Under the pieces are notes generated by a model, which was not told the origin of the DNA, searched no databases, and saw nothing but the letters and a program-made list of their open reading frames with translations. The position numbers and the translations under genes were made by a program. A stretch of DNA of 43,780 bases from Gloeocapsa sp. UFS-A4-WI-NPMV-4B04. GTDB taxonomy: Bacteria > Cyanobacteriota > Cyanobacteriia > Cyanobacteriales > Chroococcidiopsidaceae. Positions 1 through 8,045 of the stretch are shown piece after piece. The first letter of the stretch is position 1. Each line of letters opens with the position of its first letter. The DNA lies in NCBI GenBank assembly GCA_019359535.1, contig JAHHHE010000018.1, positions 1 to 43,780 of the forward strand. The letters run 5' to 3'.

Positions 1-32
1 TTTTTAGCATGGTCACGGTTACTCCGACTCAT
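1..32 (-). CDS. Start of an unidentified minus-strand gene, cut by the window edge
   Basis: Reading leftward from an ATG at 32, the sequence encodes MSRSNRDHAK and then leaves the window. A purine-rich ribosome-binding-like stretch (GAGAGGTG) lies about 5 bases upstream of the ATG, which is better than anything ahead of the nirB reading frame that starts at 124 in the opposite direction. Only ten residues are visible, so the product cannot be named. Its divergent position next to a gene that has lost its 5' end makes a transposase of an inserted element a reasonable guess, but no motif proves it. Confidence 0.35.
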   Translation of the reverse strand, partial: MSRSNRDHAK

Positions 33-123
33 GGCTTCACCTCTCTATACCCTATCTGCTATGAGTTTTACACCATCTAAGTCTCACTCTTGACAATTGT
101 TTGACAACCTTAACTTGTGACCA

Positions 124-2466
124 ATGGGCTTATATCAAGAAAATGGTATTAAAATTCATATTGGCGATCGCGTAGTTGCTATCAATCGCGAAGAAAAAAC
201 AGTTACATCTGCTAATGGTTTAATAGTTAATTACGACAAAATTGTTTTAGCTACAGGTTCTTATCCCTTTGTACCACCAATCAAGGGAAATGATACTCAA
301 GGGACATTTGTCTATCGAACAATTGAAGACCTTGAGGCAATGTCTAGCTATGCTAAGAATTGTCAAACTGGCGTAGTTATTGGTGGTGGTTTATTAGGGT
401 TAGAATGTGCTAACGCCCTTAAAAATATGGGTTTACAAACTCATATAGTAGAGTTTGCCCAAAGACTGATGCCAGTGCAAATTGATGATGCAGGTGGTAA
501 TATTTTACGCAACAAAATAGCAGAACTTGGAGTTTCAGTTCATACAAGTAAATCAACTACAGAAATTGTCAGCATTGATAGCAAAGTCACAAAAATGATT
601 TTTGCTGATGGTTCTGAGTTGGAAACAGATATGATTGTGTTTTCAGCTGGAATTCGCCCGCGCGATCAAATTGCTAAAGACTGCGGAATTGAAGTAGGTG
701 ATCGCGGTGGTATTATAATTAACGAACAGTGTCAAACTTCTGATCCAGATATTTATGCCATTGGTGAATGCGCCCTTTACCAAAGCCGGATCTATGGCTT
801 AGTTGCTCCTGGCTATACAATGGCAAGTGTAGTGGCAGATATTTTTAATAACATCACCACCAGCACTTTTACAGGCGCAGATATGTCTACAAAGCTCAAA
901 CTTTTGGGCGTAGATGTTGCCAGTTTTAGAGATGCCTTTGCTAAAACTTCTGGCGCTAAAGAAATTGCTATTACTGATGCAGTTCAAGGTGTTTATAAAA
1001 AACTTGTACTGAATGAAGATGGTAGCCGTCTTTTAGGTGGGATTTTAATCGGAGATGCTTCAGCATACGGTACACTACTGCAATTTGTTCAAAATAATAT
1101 TGCTTTACCACCTCATCCAGAAGACTTGCTGTTACCTCCACGCGAAGGTAAACCCAACGTAGGAATGGGTGTAGAAAGTTTACCAGATACGGCTCAAATT
1201 TGCTCTTGTAATAATGTTAGTAAAGGTCAAATTTGTACTGCAATTCAAGAAAATAACTTTACTGATGTTGCCAGCGTCAAAAAATGTACTCAAGCCGGAA
1301 CAGGCTGCGGTGGTTGCGTACCATTAGTAACGGATCTGCTTAAATCTGAGATGAAGAAAGCAGGTTTAGAAGTTAAGAACAATTTGTGTGAACACTTCGA
1401 TTATTCTCGTCAAGAACTTTATCATCTAGTAAGAACTCATAAAATTCTCACCTTTGAAGAGTTAATTCAAAAATACGGTAAAGGACAAGGTTGTGAAATT
1501 TCTAAGCCTGCTGTAGCTTCGATTCTTGCTACTACTTGGAATGAGTATATTTTGGAGAAACCCCACATCTCTCTTCAAGATACAAATGATGCCTATTTAG
1601 CAAATATTCAGCGAGATGGCACTTACTCAGTTATCCCTAGAGTACCAGGCGGAGAACTTACACCAGATAAATTGATTGTATTAGGAGAAGTAGCTAAAGA
1701 ATTTGGACTTTACACCAAAATTACAGGTGGACAACGAATTGATCTTTTAGGTGCAAGAGTTGATCAATTACCACATATTTGGCAGCGATTAATAGATGCT
1801 GGATTTGAATCGGGACACGCTTATGGTAAGGCGCTAAGAACAATTAAATCTTGCGTTGGTAGTACATGGTGTCGCTTTGGTGTGCAGGATTCTACAAGTT
1901 TAGCGATTGAATTAGAACTGCGATATCGGGGTTTGCGATCGCCTCATAAACTCAAGTCTGCTGTTTCTGGCTGTACCCGCGAATGTGCAGAAGCGCAAAG
2001 TAAAGATTTTGGCATAATTGCGACTGAAAAAGGCTGGAATTTATATGTGTGTGGTAACGGCGGAATGAAGCCGCAACACGCAGTTTTGTTAGCAGAAGAT
2101 ATAGACAAAGAAACTTTGATCAAATACCTAGATCGGTTCTTGATGTTCTATATTCGTACAGCCAATCGACTAGAACGCACAGCAACTTGGTTCAACAAAC
2201 TTGAAGGCGGAATTGATTATCTTAAACAGGTTGTTATTCACGACTCTCTAGGCATTGGCGAAGAGTTAGAACAAGAAATGGCGCACCTAATTAATACTTA
2301 TGAATGTGAATGGAAAGCGACGATTGAAGATCCAGAAAAACTCAAGCGGTTCAGACATTTTGTTAATTCAGATCAGTCCGATCCTAGCATTATCAACGTA
2401 CAGGAACGCGGACAAAAACGTCCAGCTTACGAACACGAGAAATATTTAGTAGGTGTTTCCAAATAA
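124..2466 (+). CDS. nirB: Nitrite reductase [NAD(P)H] large subunit, N-terminally truncated
   Basis: NirB passes electrons from NAD(P)H through FAD, a [2Fe-2S] centre and a [4Fe-4S]/siroheme centre to reduce nitrite to ammonium in the cytoplasm. Visible parts: a pyridine-nucleotide-binding glycine loop VVIGGGLLGLECANAL near residue 84; a BFD-like [2Fe-2S] domain at about 360-410 (CSCNN and CTQAGTGCGGC); and sulfite/nitrite reductase domains with CVGSTWC and SGCTREC as the siroheme/iron-sulfur ligands. Family members start about 60-70 residues earlier with a second Rossmann glycine loop that binds FAD. Here the frame begins at GLYQENGI, the region upstream has in-frame stops, and there is no ribosome-binding site. 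The gene is probably a 5' truncation and the product may not bind FAD normally. nirD follows 105 bases downstream. Confidence 0.88.
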   Translation: MGLYQENGIKIHIGDRVVAINREEKTVTSANGLIVNYDKIVLATGSYPFVPPIKGNDTQGTFVYRTIEDLEAMSSYAKNCQTGVVIGGGLLGLECANALKNMGLQTHIVEFAQRLMPVQIDDAGGNILRNKIAELGVSVHTSKSTTEIVSIDSKVTKMIFADGSELETDMIVFSAGIRPRDQIAKDCGIEVGDRGGIIINEQCQTSDPDIYAIGECALYQSRIYGLVAPGYTMASVVADIFNNITTSTFTGADMSTKLKLLGVDVASFRDAFAKTSGAKEIAITDAVQGVYKKLVLNEDGSRLLGGILIGDASAYGTLLQFVQNNIALPPHPEDLLLPPREGKPNVGMGVESLPDTAQICSCNNVSKGQICTAIQENNFTDVASVKKCTQAGTGCGGCVPLVTDLLKSEMKKAGLEVKNNLCEHFDYSRQELYHLVRTHKILTFEELIQKYGKGQGCEISKPAVASILATTWNEYILEKPHISLQDTNDAYLANIQRDGTYSVIPRVPGGELTPDKLIVLGEVAKEFGLYTKITGGQRIDLLGARVDQLPHIWQRLIDAGFESGHAYGKALRTIKSCVGSTWCRFGVQDSTSLAIELELRYRGLRSPHKLKSAVSGCTRECAEAQSKDFGIIATEKGWNLYVCGNGGMKPQHAVLLAEDIDKETLIKYLDRFLMFYIRTANRLERTATWFNKLEGGIDYLKQVVIHDSLGIGEELEQEMAHLINTYECEWKATIEDPEKLKRFRHFVNSDQSDPSIINVQERGQKRPAYEHEKYLVGVSK

Positions 2467-2477
2467 GTTGATCAAAA

Positions 2478-2517
2478 ACCACTAAGACGCATCACAGTAT
2501 CTTTCTGTCTTAGTGGT
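2478..2517 (+). repeat. Perfect 11-bp inverted repeat between nirB and nirD
   Basis: ACCACTAAGAC at 2478-2488 pairs exactly with GTCTTAGTGGT at 2507-2517 across an 18-base loop. It sits in the 105-base nirB-nirD spacer. No run of T follows, so it is not a typical terminator. It could stabilise the upstream mRNA or simply be a dispersed palindrome. Confidence 0.6.
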
Positions 2518-2571
2518 GATTTGCAGTACAAAATTAACCTTACTAAAACTTGAAGTTAATCGGAATATAAA

Positions 2572-2946
2572 ATGGTTCAAGCATTACCAATTCAACAAAA
2601 TATTACCAACTGGGTAGATATTTGTCCTCTACCAGCGATCACACCGAATACCGGAGTTTGTGCCTTAATTGCAGATGAACAAGTGGCAATTTTTCGAGTT
2701 GGAAGCACAGAAGACGTATTTGCAATCAGTAATTACGATCCGTTTAGTAAAGCTTTTGTCTTGTCTAGAGGAATTGTAGGCGATCGCAACGGCATTGCTA
2801 AAGTAGCATCCCCAATTTACAAGCAAAACTTCAATCTTGTAACTGGACAGTGCCTAGATGATGAAACAGTAAGCATACCAAATTTTAGAGCTCGGATTGT
2901 TGAGGATAGGGTGCAAGTAGCTTGTAGGGGAAGTAACGCAGGCTGA
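2572..2946 (+). CDS. nirD: Nitrite reductase [NAD(P)H] small subunit
   Basis: This 124-residue protein matches the NirD family, a Rieske-fold subunit that partners NirB. Recognisable parts are the opening WVDICPLPAITPNTGVCALI, the middle EDVFAISNYDPFSKAFVLSRG, and the end ASPIYKQNFNLVTGQC. As usual for NirD, the paired Cys-His ligands of true Rieske [2Fe-2S] proteins are not present, so the role is structural or regulatory rather than electron-carrying. The order nirB-nirD on one strand is the standard arrangement. Most cyanobacteria use ferredoxin-dependent NirA for assimilation, so a NAD(P)H-type pair is an accessory trait. The reading frame looks intact, unlike the 5' end of nirB. Confidence 0.88.
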   Translation: MVQALPIQQNITNWVDICPLPAITPNTGVCALIADEQVAIFRVGSTEDVFAISNYDPFSKAFVLSRGIVGDRNGIAKVASPIYKQNFNLVTGQCLDDETVSIPNFRARIVEDRVQVACRGSNAG

Positions 2947-3304
2947 GTCGTGAAAAGCACATAAGCACACCTTATTGTTAATACCAAAATCGCCCGCTAA
3001 GTGTCCTCAGATCAAAAACGTGCCTCATTGTACTGAAGATAGTAACTCGTTCAGCGATCGCCTTTTGATCTTGGTAAAGGCGATCGCTTTTGATATAGTG
3101 CTTTTTACTATAGCTAATTTATTACACCCTTCTTTGGACTGATAAGCAGTATTACCTTAGATAGAGCTAGTCACTTAAAAAGCAAAGTTATATTTATTAC
3201 ATAAATATCAAGTTAGTTAAAAAGCTATTAATGCTTAAACACTGCTTTAAAGCTTTGAACAAACTAACTATAAATACTACCTAAACGAGTTCTATTAATC
3301 TAAA
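2947..3304. other. Intergenic region after nirD
   Basis: This 358-base stretch holds the strong nirD terminator-like hairpin (3053-3090) and then about 210 bases of A+T-rich DNA leading to the small membrane protein gene. I see no further gene, and no clear promoter that can be argued from sequence. Confidence 0.5.
3053..3090 (+). terminator. Terminator-like hairpin built from two HIP1 octamers, after nirD
   Basis: AGCGATCGCCTTT at 3053-3065 pairs perfectly with AAAGGCGATCGCT at 3076-3088 across a 10-base loop, and the right arm runs into a short T stretch. The 13-bp stem lies about 105 bases after the nirD stop. The two HIP1 sites form most of the stem. Confidence 0.65.
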
Positions 3305-3640
3305 ATGACACAACATGAACGCGAAATCTATAACAGTGAAATTTACACAGATAATCAAATCGCTAGTGACAACAATATTGCATCAACTGGCTTGCTTTTA
3401 GGTATTATCCTAGTAGGCTTAGGTGTTGGCACATTCTTCCTAAATCAAGAAACTAATCCAAATTCCAACAAAACAACTGTTATTGAAAATACCCAGAAAC
3501 CAGTTTCATTTCCACAACAGAAAGCCTCAAATGTCAACATCACGGTTCCCAATCCTGAACCAGTAAAAATGCCAGACATTAATCTCAATATCCCTAGTCG
3601 TACTCTCCAAGAGAATACTCCTGCTACTGCTAAACCTTAA
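3305..3640 (+). CDS. Hypothetical single-pass membrane protein
   Basis: The 111-residue product is not one I recognise. It has a polar N-terminus of about 27 residues, one hydrophobic segment (about 28-47, TGLLLGIILVGLGVGTFFL), then a low-complexity tail rich in Asn, Pro, Thr and Val with a repeated look (VNITVPNPEPVKMPDINLNI). The layout suggests an inner-membrane anchor with an extended periplasmic tail, though orientation is not proven. No strong ribosome-binding site precedes the ATG. A terminator hairpin lies 40 bases after the stop, which supports it being an independent expressed unit. Confidence 0.6.
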   Translation: MTQHEREIYNSEIYTDNQIASDNNIASTGLLLGIILVGLGVGTFFLNQETNPNSNKTTVIENTQKPVSFPQQKASNVNITVPNPEPVKMPDINLNIPSRTLQENTPATAKP

Positions 3641-3982
3641 AATTAGCAAATTCTAATTAGTTTAATCTTGACAAAAACGTAGCGTTATGTACATAGGCAT
3701 AACGCTTTTTAAGATCAAAATTGTGCCTTGATTTCTATCACGCGCACGCGATGCCGCTAATGTTGGTTTGCCTGTTATGCTCACCCTGTCGCCTGCACAA
3801 GGTTCTCAAGCCTTTACAAACATAAAAATATGCCTGTCTCAGCACTTACTAAATCTATAGGAATTAGCTTGCAACCACAGCACCCAGCTTACCGCTCACC
3901 ACTCGTCGGGCGCTAGAGTAGGAGTTAACTCGTCAAGTTGTGGTGAGTGCCTCATATCGTTTGAGAAGCACGGGAGATAAAT
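3641..3982. other. Intergenic region with a terminator and faint coding-like remnant
   Basis: After the hairpin at 3681-3710 the stretch to 3982 has no intact gene. A short plus-strand frame near 3740-3855 reads RDAANVGLPVMLTLSPAQGS and looks more protein-like than random, but it has no start and stops quickly. It may be decayed coding sequence. Confidence 0.35.
3681..3710 (+). terminator. Rho-independent terminator
   Basis: AGCGTTATG (3681-3689) pairs with CATAACGCT (3698-3706) across an 8-base loop, followed by TTTTT. It ends the transcript of the 111-residue membrane protein gene. Confidence 0.8.
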
Positions 3983-5059
3983 TTACAATCTCTCGCCTAC
4001 CAATCTGGCAAGTGTCGCCTGCATAATTGCCGTTGTTTGACCGGAAACAGTAAACACAAGGGCCTCTCGATAAACTCGCTGTGCAGCATGGTGTTTATAA
4101 TTAGCAGCACCACTCGAAACTGTCACAGCAGCACAGGCACAGCGCACCGCCAAATTAATCGCCCCAGCTCGTAATTGCAGTTTTTTGTCAAAAGACTCAT
4201 GATGTTGTTGGGCGTGTCTGATCGCAGTGCGACAATCGGCAAGTTCTCGGTCGAGTTTCTCAAAAGCTTGGGTAATGAAGAAAAGTGGCTTAGTAAAATA
4301 GGCAGCTTGGAGAATATCAAGACCAGCAGTAGCACATCCTAAAACCAAACCAGTCGCATTAAGAACATTCTTTTTGTCGTTTTCGTGAATCCAACCGCTA
4401 GGCTTGATTGAAACAACGCGCTCTTGAGGTAGAAACCAGCCTGTCAGCGTAGCGGTGACAGTGTTGGTTGATGTTATTGCTGCCAAAGCCAGTGGCTGAC
4501 TAAATTTAATCGCACCAACTGAACCTTGAGCCGTTTCTCCAAAAGGTACTAAACCAAAAACTGCCCCGCCATCAGGCAAGACAGCAGCGACAATAAATTC
4601 TTGAAACAAGCCAAACCCTGTTACCCAATGCACATATCCCTCCAGCTTATATCCTCCAGCAGAGGGAACTGCAATAACTGGATTGTCTCCACGCCGCAGA
4701 TGCGAGAATGCGACACCGACTAAAACATTACCGTTACTTAAGTGCGGCAGATACTCTTGAAGGAACTGATTTTGACTCTGACCAAGCATAGCAGCAGCAC
4801 TTTGGTGTTGAGTTTGGAGAAATGCTAATGCTCCAGAGTATCTAGCTACGAGTTCTTGAAAGTTGTGAAAAATATCTTGGCTGACATCCAATCCACCCGA
4901 GTGTGACCCAACCCGCAGCGCCAATAAACCCAGGTCACCTAGACCAATAAGTGCTTTTTTTAGGGCATCTGGATCACTATCAATAATGGCGGCGTAGGGA
5001 GAAACTGACTGCTGCAAATAACACTTAGCAATATCTAGTAGGTGTTGAGGATCATCCAT
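3983..5059 (-). CDS. Acyl-CoA dehydrogenase-fold protein, catalytic Glu absent
   Basis: The 358-residue product has the length and general layout of acyl-CoA dehydrogenase family flavoproteins: an alpha-helical N-terminal part, a middle beta domain (GVAFSHLRRG, then EGYVHWVTGFG), and a helical C-terminal part. In ordinary dehydrogenases the C-terminal segment contains YEGT, whose Glu abstracts the alpha proton. The equivalent stretch here is REALVFTVSGQTTAIMQ, where Gly replaces that Glu. Related proteins without the Glu include flavin-dependent monooxygenases of the DszC type, so a monooxygenase or other FAD/FMN-dependent role is possible. The substrate is unknown. The gene stands alone on its strand, with a GCGATCGC octamer immediately before its ATG. 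Confidence 0.7.
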   Translation of the reverse strand: MDDPQHLLDIAKCYLQQSVSPYAAIIDSDPDALKKALIGLGDLGLLALRVGSHSGGLDVSQDIFHNFQELVARYSGALAFLQTQHQSAAAMLGQSQNQFLQEYLPHLSNGNVLVGVAFSHLRRGDNPVIAVPSAGGYKLEGYVHWVTGFGLFQEFIVAAVLPDGGAVFGLVPFGETAQGSVGAIKFSQPLALAAITSTNTVTATLTGWFLPQERVVSIKPSGWIHENDKKNVLNATGLVLGCATAGLDILQAAYFTKPLFFITQAFEKLDRELADCRTAIRHAQQHHESFDKKLQLRAGAINLAVRCACAAVTVSSGAANYKHHAAQRVYREALVFTVSGQTTAIMQATLARLVGERL

Positions 5060-5347
5060 GCGATCGCCTGATTCTGAATCTTTGATTATCTCTCAACTTA
5101 GTGTGACAAATCTGGCATCTAGAGATCGCGCTTTTCTACTATTGACTAAAAAAGATATTTAAAAGTTGAGTTTACATCAACCGCACCGTAGGCAGTAGAT
5201 TTAAAATATCAGAAAACCCCTTTTTAATCGCCTTGAGTCGAACTACGTAAGTTAAAACAGGGCAATACTAAAAAGTAGCGATGGGTGAACTTGGAGTCTC
5301 CTTAAGGAATTAGGGGCAAAACCCCCTTGACACTGGGCTAAAGCGTA

Positions 5348-5890
5348 ATGCTAAATCAGATGAGTTATTACACACTGCTAGGACTGCATCCTACAGCGTC
5401 GGCAATAGAAATCCGCCGCGCCTATCGGGAACTAAGTAAGAGCTATCATCCAGATACAACAGACCTGCCAAGCGCTCTAGCTACTGCCAAATTTCAGCAA
5501 CTAAACGAAGCTTATGCCACACTTAGCAATCCAGAGCGGCGGCTGACTTATGATTTAAAGATTGGCTACTCACGCTTATCGGTAATTCAAGCACCACCCG
5601 ACTTGAACAGTCCATCGCGATCGCAAATCAGGCATTCTTCGTCTGCTTACTTAGATCCAACTGACCGCCCGCTCTCAGCTGGAGAAATTTTTGCTTTGTT
5701 TATTCTGGGGTTAACTCTTTTGGGTTGTCTACTGCTCGCGATCGCCATTGGCTTAATGAGAGGCGATCCAGCTTTTCAACCCGTAGTGCTACAACCACCC
5801 CAAGTACAAGAGCAAGTCAACCCTCGACTGCCTACAATACATGAATTAGTAGACAGAACACAGGAGCGAATATCCAACCCTAACCCCTAA
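5348..5890 (+). CDS. Membrane-anchored J-domain (DnaJ-like) protein
   Basis: A J domain occupies roughly residues 6-70: YYTLLGLHPTASAIEIRRAY, the diagnostic HPD tripeptide in SKSYHPDT, and FQQLNEAYATLSNPERR. J domains stimulate the ATPase of Hsp70. A hydrophobic segment follows at about 115-135 (IFALFILGLTLLGCLLLAIAIG), then a short proline-rich tail, so the J domain is tethered to a membrane. There is no Gly/Phe region or zinc-binding centre, so this is a J-like (class C) protein and not classical DnaJ. Translation could begin at the listed ATG or at the ATG four codons later, directly before SYYTLLG. The DUF3143 gene starts 8 bases after the stop, indicating co-transcription. Confidence 0.85.
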   Translation: MLNQMSYYTLLGLHPTASAIEIRRAYRELSKSYHPDTTDLPSALATAKFQQLNEAYATLSNPERRLTYDLKIGYSRLSVIQAPPDLNSPSRSQIRHSSSAYLDPTDRPLSAGEIFALFILGLTLLGCLLLAIAIGLMRGDPAFQPVVLQPPQVQEQVNPRLPTIHELVDRTQERISNPNP

Positions 5891-5898
5891 CTTAATAT

Positions 5899-6171
5899 AT
5901 GTCTCTTCCTTCCTCTGATACTCCCTTATACAACCATCCCCTTCCCAACATTGAGCAATGGCTAAGGAACCAGGGTTGCCAGCAAGATCCCGAACAACTC
6001 CATTGCTGGTATGTCCAAGGAACTGATTGGCAAGCAGAACTCTCTCTTGATGTCGATCAACTCACAGTACGTTATTTCCCAGCCGCACAAGCAGGACAAG
6101 AAATTCAACGCTCTTTCAAATATTCCCTGAGCCGGAAAGATATTGAACAAGCTATTTTCGCTGGACCATAG
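5899..6171 (+). CDS. DUF3143 family protein
   Basis: A 90-residue cyanobacterial protein of unknown function. LYNHPLPNIEQWLRNQGCQQ followed by LHCWYV and the acidic stretch WQAELSLDVDQLTVRYFP are typical of the DUF3143 family. It has no signal peptide or membrane segment. It starts 8 bases after the J-domain gene, and the pairing suggests a shared process, though none is proven. The C-terminal part is charged (QRSFKYSLSRKDIEQAIF). Confidence 0.8.
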   Translation: MSLPSSDTPLYNHPLPNIEQWLRNQGCQQDPEQLHCWYVQGTDWQAELSLDVDQLTVRYFPAAQAGQEIQRSFKYSLSRKDIEQAIFAGP

Positions 6172-6241
6172 AAGAGGACAAGGGAACAAGGGGAGGGTAT
6201 ATTCTTCTTATCCCCCATCTCTCCCTTCAATCCTCATCTTT

Positions 6242-6985
6242 TTACACTTTGCCAAACCGTCGTTCGCGCTCTTGGTAAGAACACAAAGCCCGGTGAAACT
6301 CACTGCGGTCAAAATCAGGCCAGAGTGTTTCGGTTATATAAATTTCTGCATAAGCCAATTGCCAGAGGAGGAAGTTACTAATTCGCATTTCTCCACTGGT
6401 ACGGATTAATAAATCTGGATCACAAATCCCAGCTGTATACAAGTGACTTTCAAACAAAGCCTCATCGATTTGATCTGGCTGCACCAAGCCTTGCTGCACT
6501 TGAAGGGCGATCGCCTTTGTTGCTGCCAAAATCTCCTGCCGTCCTCCATAGTTCGTTGCTACTGTAAACTTGATCCCCCGATTGTTTTGAGTATCAGCCA
6601 TTGAGCGCGAAATTTCAGCTTGCAGCGATCGCGGCAGGGCATTCAAATTTCCCACAAATCTAATTTGCACATCCTCCTGCATCATCTCCCGCAGTTCTTT
6701 CCGCAATACCCGTTCAAATAAAGTCATCAAAAACTCAACTTCCTCCAGAGGTCGCCCCCAGTTCTCCGTCGAAAAAGCGTAAGCAGTCAACGCCTGTACG
6801 CCCCAATCTCTACAACAGCGCAGCAGATCCTTAAGCGCATCAACGCCCCTCTTATGACCCATAATGCGTGGTAGCCCTTGCCGTTTAGCCCACCGACCAT
6901 TTCCGTCCATAATCACTGCTACGTGCTTGGGCAGGCGTTCTTGTTTTAAATCAGGGGGCAATTCTAACACAATTGGTGCATTCAT
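6242..6985 (-). CDS. uppS: Isoprenyl transferase (undecaprenyl diphosphate synthase)
   Basis: This cis-prenyltransferase elongates farnesyl diphosphate with isopentenyl diphosphate to make the C55 carrier lipid for peptidoglycan and polysaccharide assembly. At 247 residues it has the normal length. Signature stretches are [19 protein letters not shown] with the catalytic Asp, [23 protein letters not shown], and [19 protein letters not shown] with the substrate-binding Arg-x-Ser, then [15 protein letters not shown]. Its ATG overlaps the stop codon of the upstream diadenylate cyclase gene (ATGA at 6982-6985), so the two are translationally coupled. Confidence 0.96.
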   Translation of the reverse strand: MNAPIVLELPPDLKQERLPKHVAVIMDGNGRWAKRQGLPRIMGHKRGVDALKDLLRCCRDWGVQALTAYAFSTENWGRPLEEVEFLMTLFERVLRKELREMMQEDVQIRFVGNLNALPRSLQAEISRSMADTQNNRGIKFTVATNYGGRQEILAATKAIALQVQQGLVQPDQIDEALFESHLYTAGICDPDLLIRTSGEMRISNFLLWQLAYAEIYITETLWPDFDRSEFHRALCSYQERERRFGKV

Positions 6986-7905
6986 TTTTTATTTCGAGAT
7001 GCTGGTGATCTTAACCCCAGTAAACGGGAAACCAGTAGAAATCCATTATTGCTAATCTGGCGAATTAAACTTAGCAGACTAGGGGCAACAGCTTCACGTT
7101 CCACCAATGGGGAAAATCGCTCTTCCAACAGTTCTTTCAGTTTACTGCTGGTTAGTGGTCTATTTAGTGTTCCCTTTTCTGCTAAAGAAATTGAACCTGT
7201 TTCTTCTGAGACAACAACACAAACACAATTTTCGACACGCTCAGTAATTCCCATTGCCGCTCGATGGCGTGTACCTAACTGACGTGATGCCGTGCGTCCA
7301 GAAAGAGGCAAAATTATTCCTGATGCCATAATCCGAGAACCGCGAATTAACGTCGCTCCATCATGCAATAGGGTCTTAGGTTGAAAAATTGTTTGTAGCA
7401 GTTCCTTAGAAATTTCGGCATTCAGCTTTACTCCAGGGACCGAAAAATCTCGCTCATCAATTGGACTATCAACTTCTAAAATTAGCAAAGCCCCAATGCG
7501 GTTTTGCGAAAGTTCTTTAACTGCATCAACAATTTCATCAATCACACTATCAGGCTTAGGAATAGTTCGGCGAGAGCGTTGAAACAGCTGCCCAAATTCC
7601 CCGCGCCCTAGCTGTTCTAGAAATCGGCGAAAATCTGACTGAAACACAACTGCCATGCCTACGGCAGAACCAATCACTAACTTGTCGAGGACAAAACTTA
7701 ACAGCGTTAGCTTCAGATTCGTACTTATTACTGATGCCAACATCAATACAATAAATCCCCGCACCATCCACAGGGTACGGCGCTCACCAATAATCACAAG
7801 CACCATGTATGTGAGCGCCAGAACCAAACCCACATCAAGACTGCGAAGCAATAAGGACTGCGTCCAGCCAAAGTCTGTCAGCCATTGCTTCCACCAATCT
7901 CTCAT
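6982..7905 (-). CDS. cdaA: Diadenylate cyclase (c-di-AMP synthase), CdaA type
   Basis: The enzyme condenses two ATP into cyclic di-AMP at the membrane. The N-terminal ~80 residues hold about three hydrophobic segments ([55 protein letters not shown]), followed by a DAC domain with the DGA motif ([11 protein letters not shown]) and the RHR motif ([11 protein letters not shown]), both needed for catalysis. The length of 307 residues fits CdaA. In Firmicutes cdaA is usually followed by cdaR and glmM. Here it is followed directly by uppS with a 4-base overlap, linking c-di-AMP synthesis to cell-wall lipid carrier supply. In cyanobacteria c-di-AMP is connected with osmotic, potassium and carbon/night physiology. 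Confidence 0.93.
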   Translation of the reverse strand: MRDWWKQWLTDFGWTQSLLLRSLDVGLVLALTYMVLVIIGERRTLWMVRGFIVLMLASVISTNLKLTLLSFVLDKLVIGSAVGMAVVFQSDFRRFLEQLGRGEFGQLFQRSRRTIPKPDSVIDEIVDAVKELSQNRIGALLILEVDSPIDERDFSVPGVKLNAEISKELLQTIFQPKTLLHDGATLIRGSRIMASGIILPLSGRTASRQLGTRHRAAMGITERVENCVCVVVSEETGSISLAEKGTLNRPLTSSKLKELLEERFSPLVEREAVAPSLLSLIRQISNNGFLLVSRLLGLRSPASRNKK

Positions 7906-8045
7906 TAAATACAGGTAACCTTTATCTTTTGTGTGGGGAGAGGAGGTGAGGAGATAAATTTATTGCCTCTTGCCTCCCCCCTTAAGAAGGGGGGGCATGG
8001 GGCCCCCTCTGGGGATGAGGGGAAAGGGGGGATCGCCTCTTGCCT
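7906..8045. repeat. G/C-run repeat patch between lysA and cdaA
   Basis: The spacer contains stacked G and C runs (for example GGGGGGGCATGGGGCCCCC around 7987-8006) flanked by two GCCTCTTGCCT copies, at about 7962-7975 and 8035-8046. The same GCCTCTTGCCT phrase recurs near 28147. It looks like intergenic repeat material. It could fold and act as a terminator for lysA, but there is no clean T tract on the minus strand. Confidence 0.45.
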
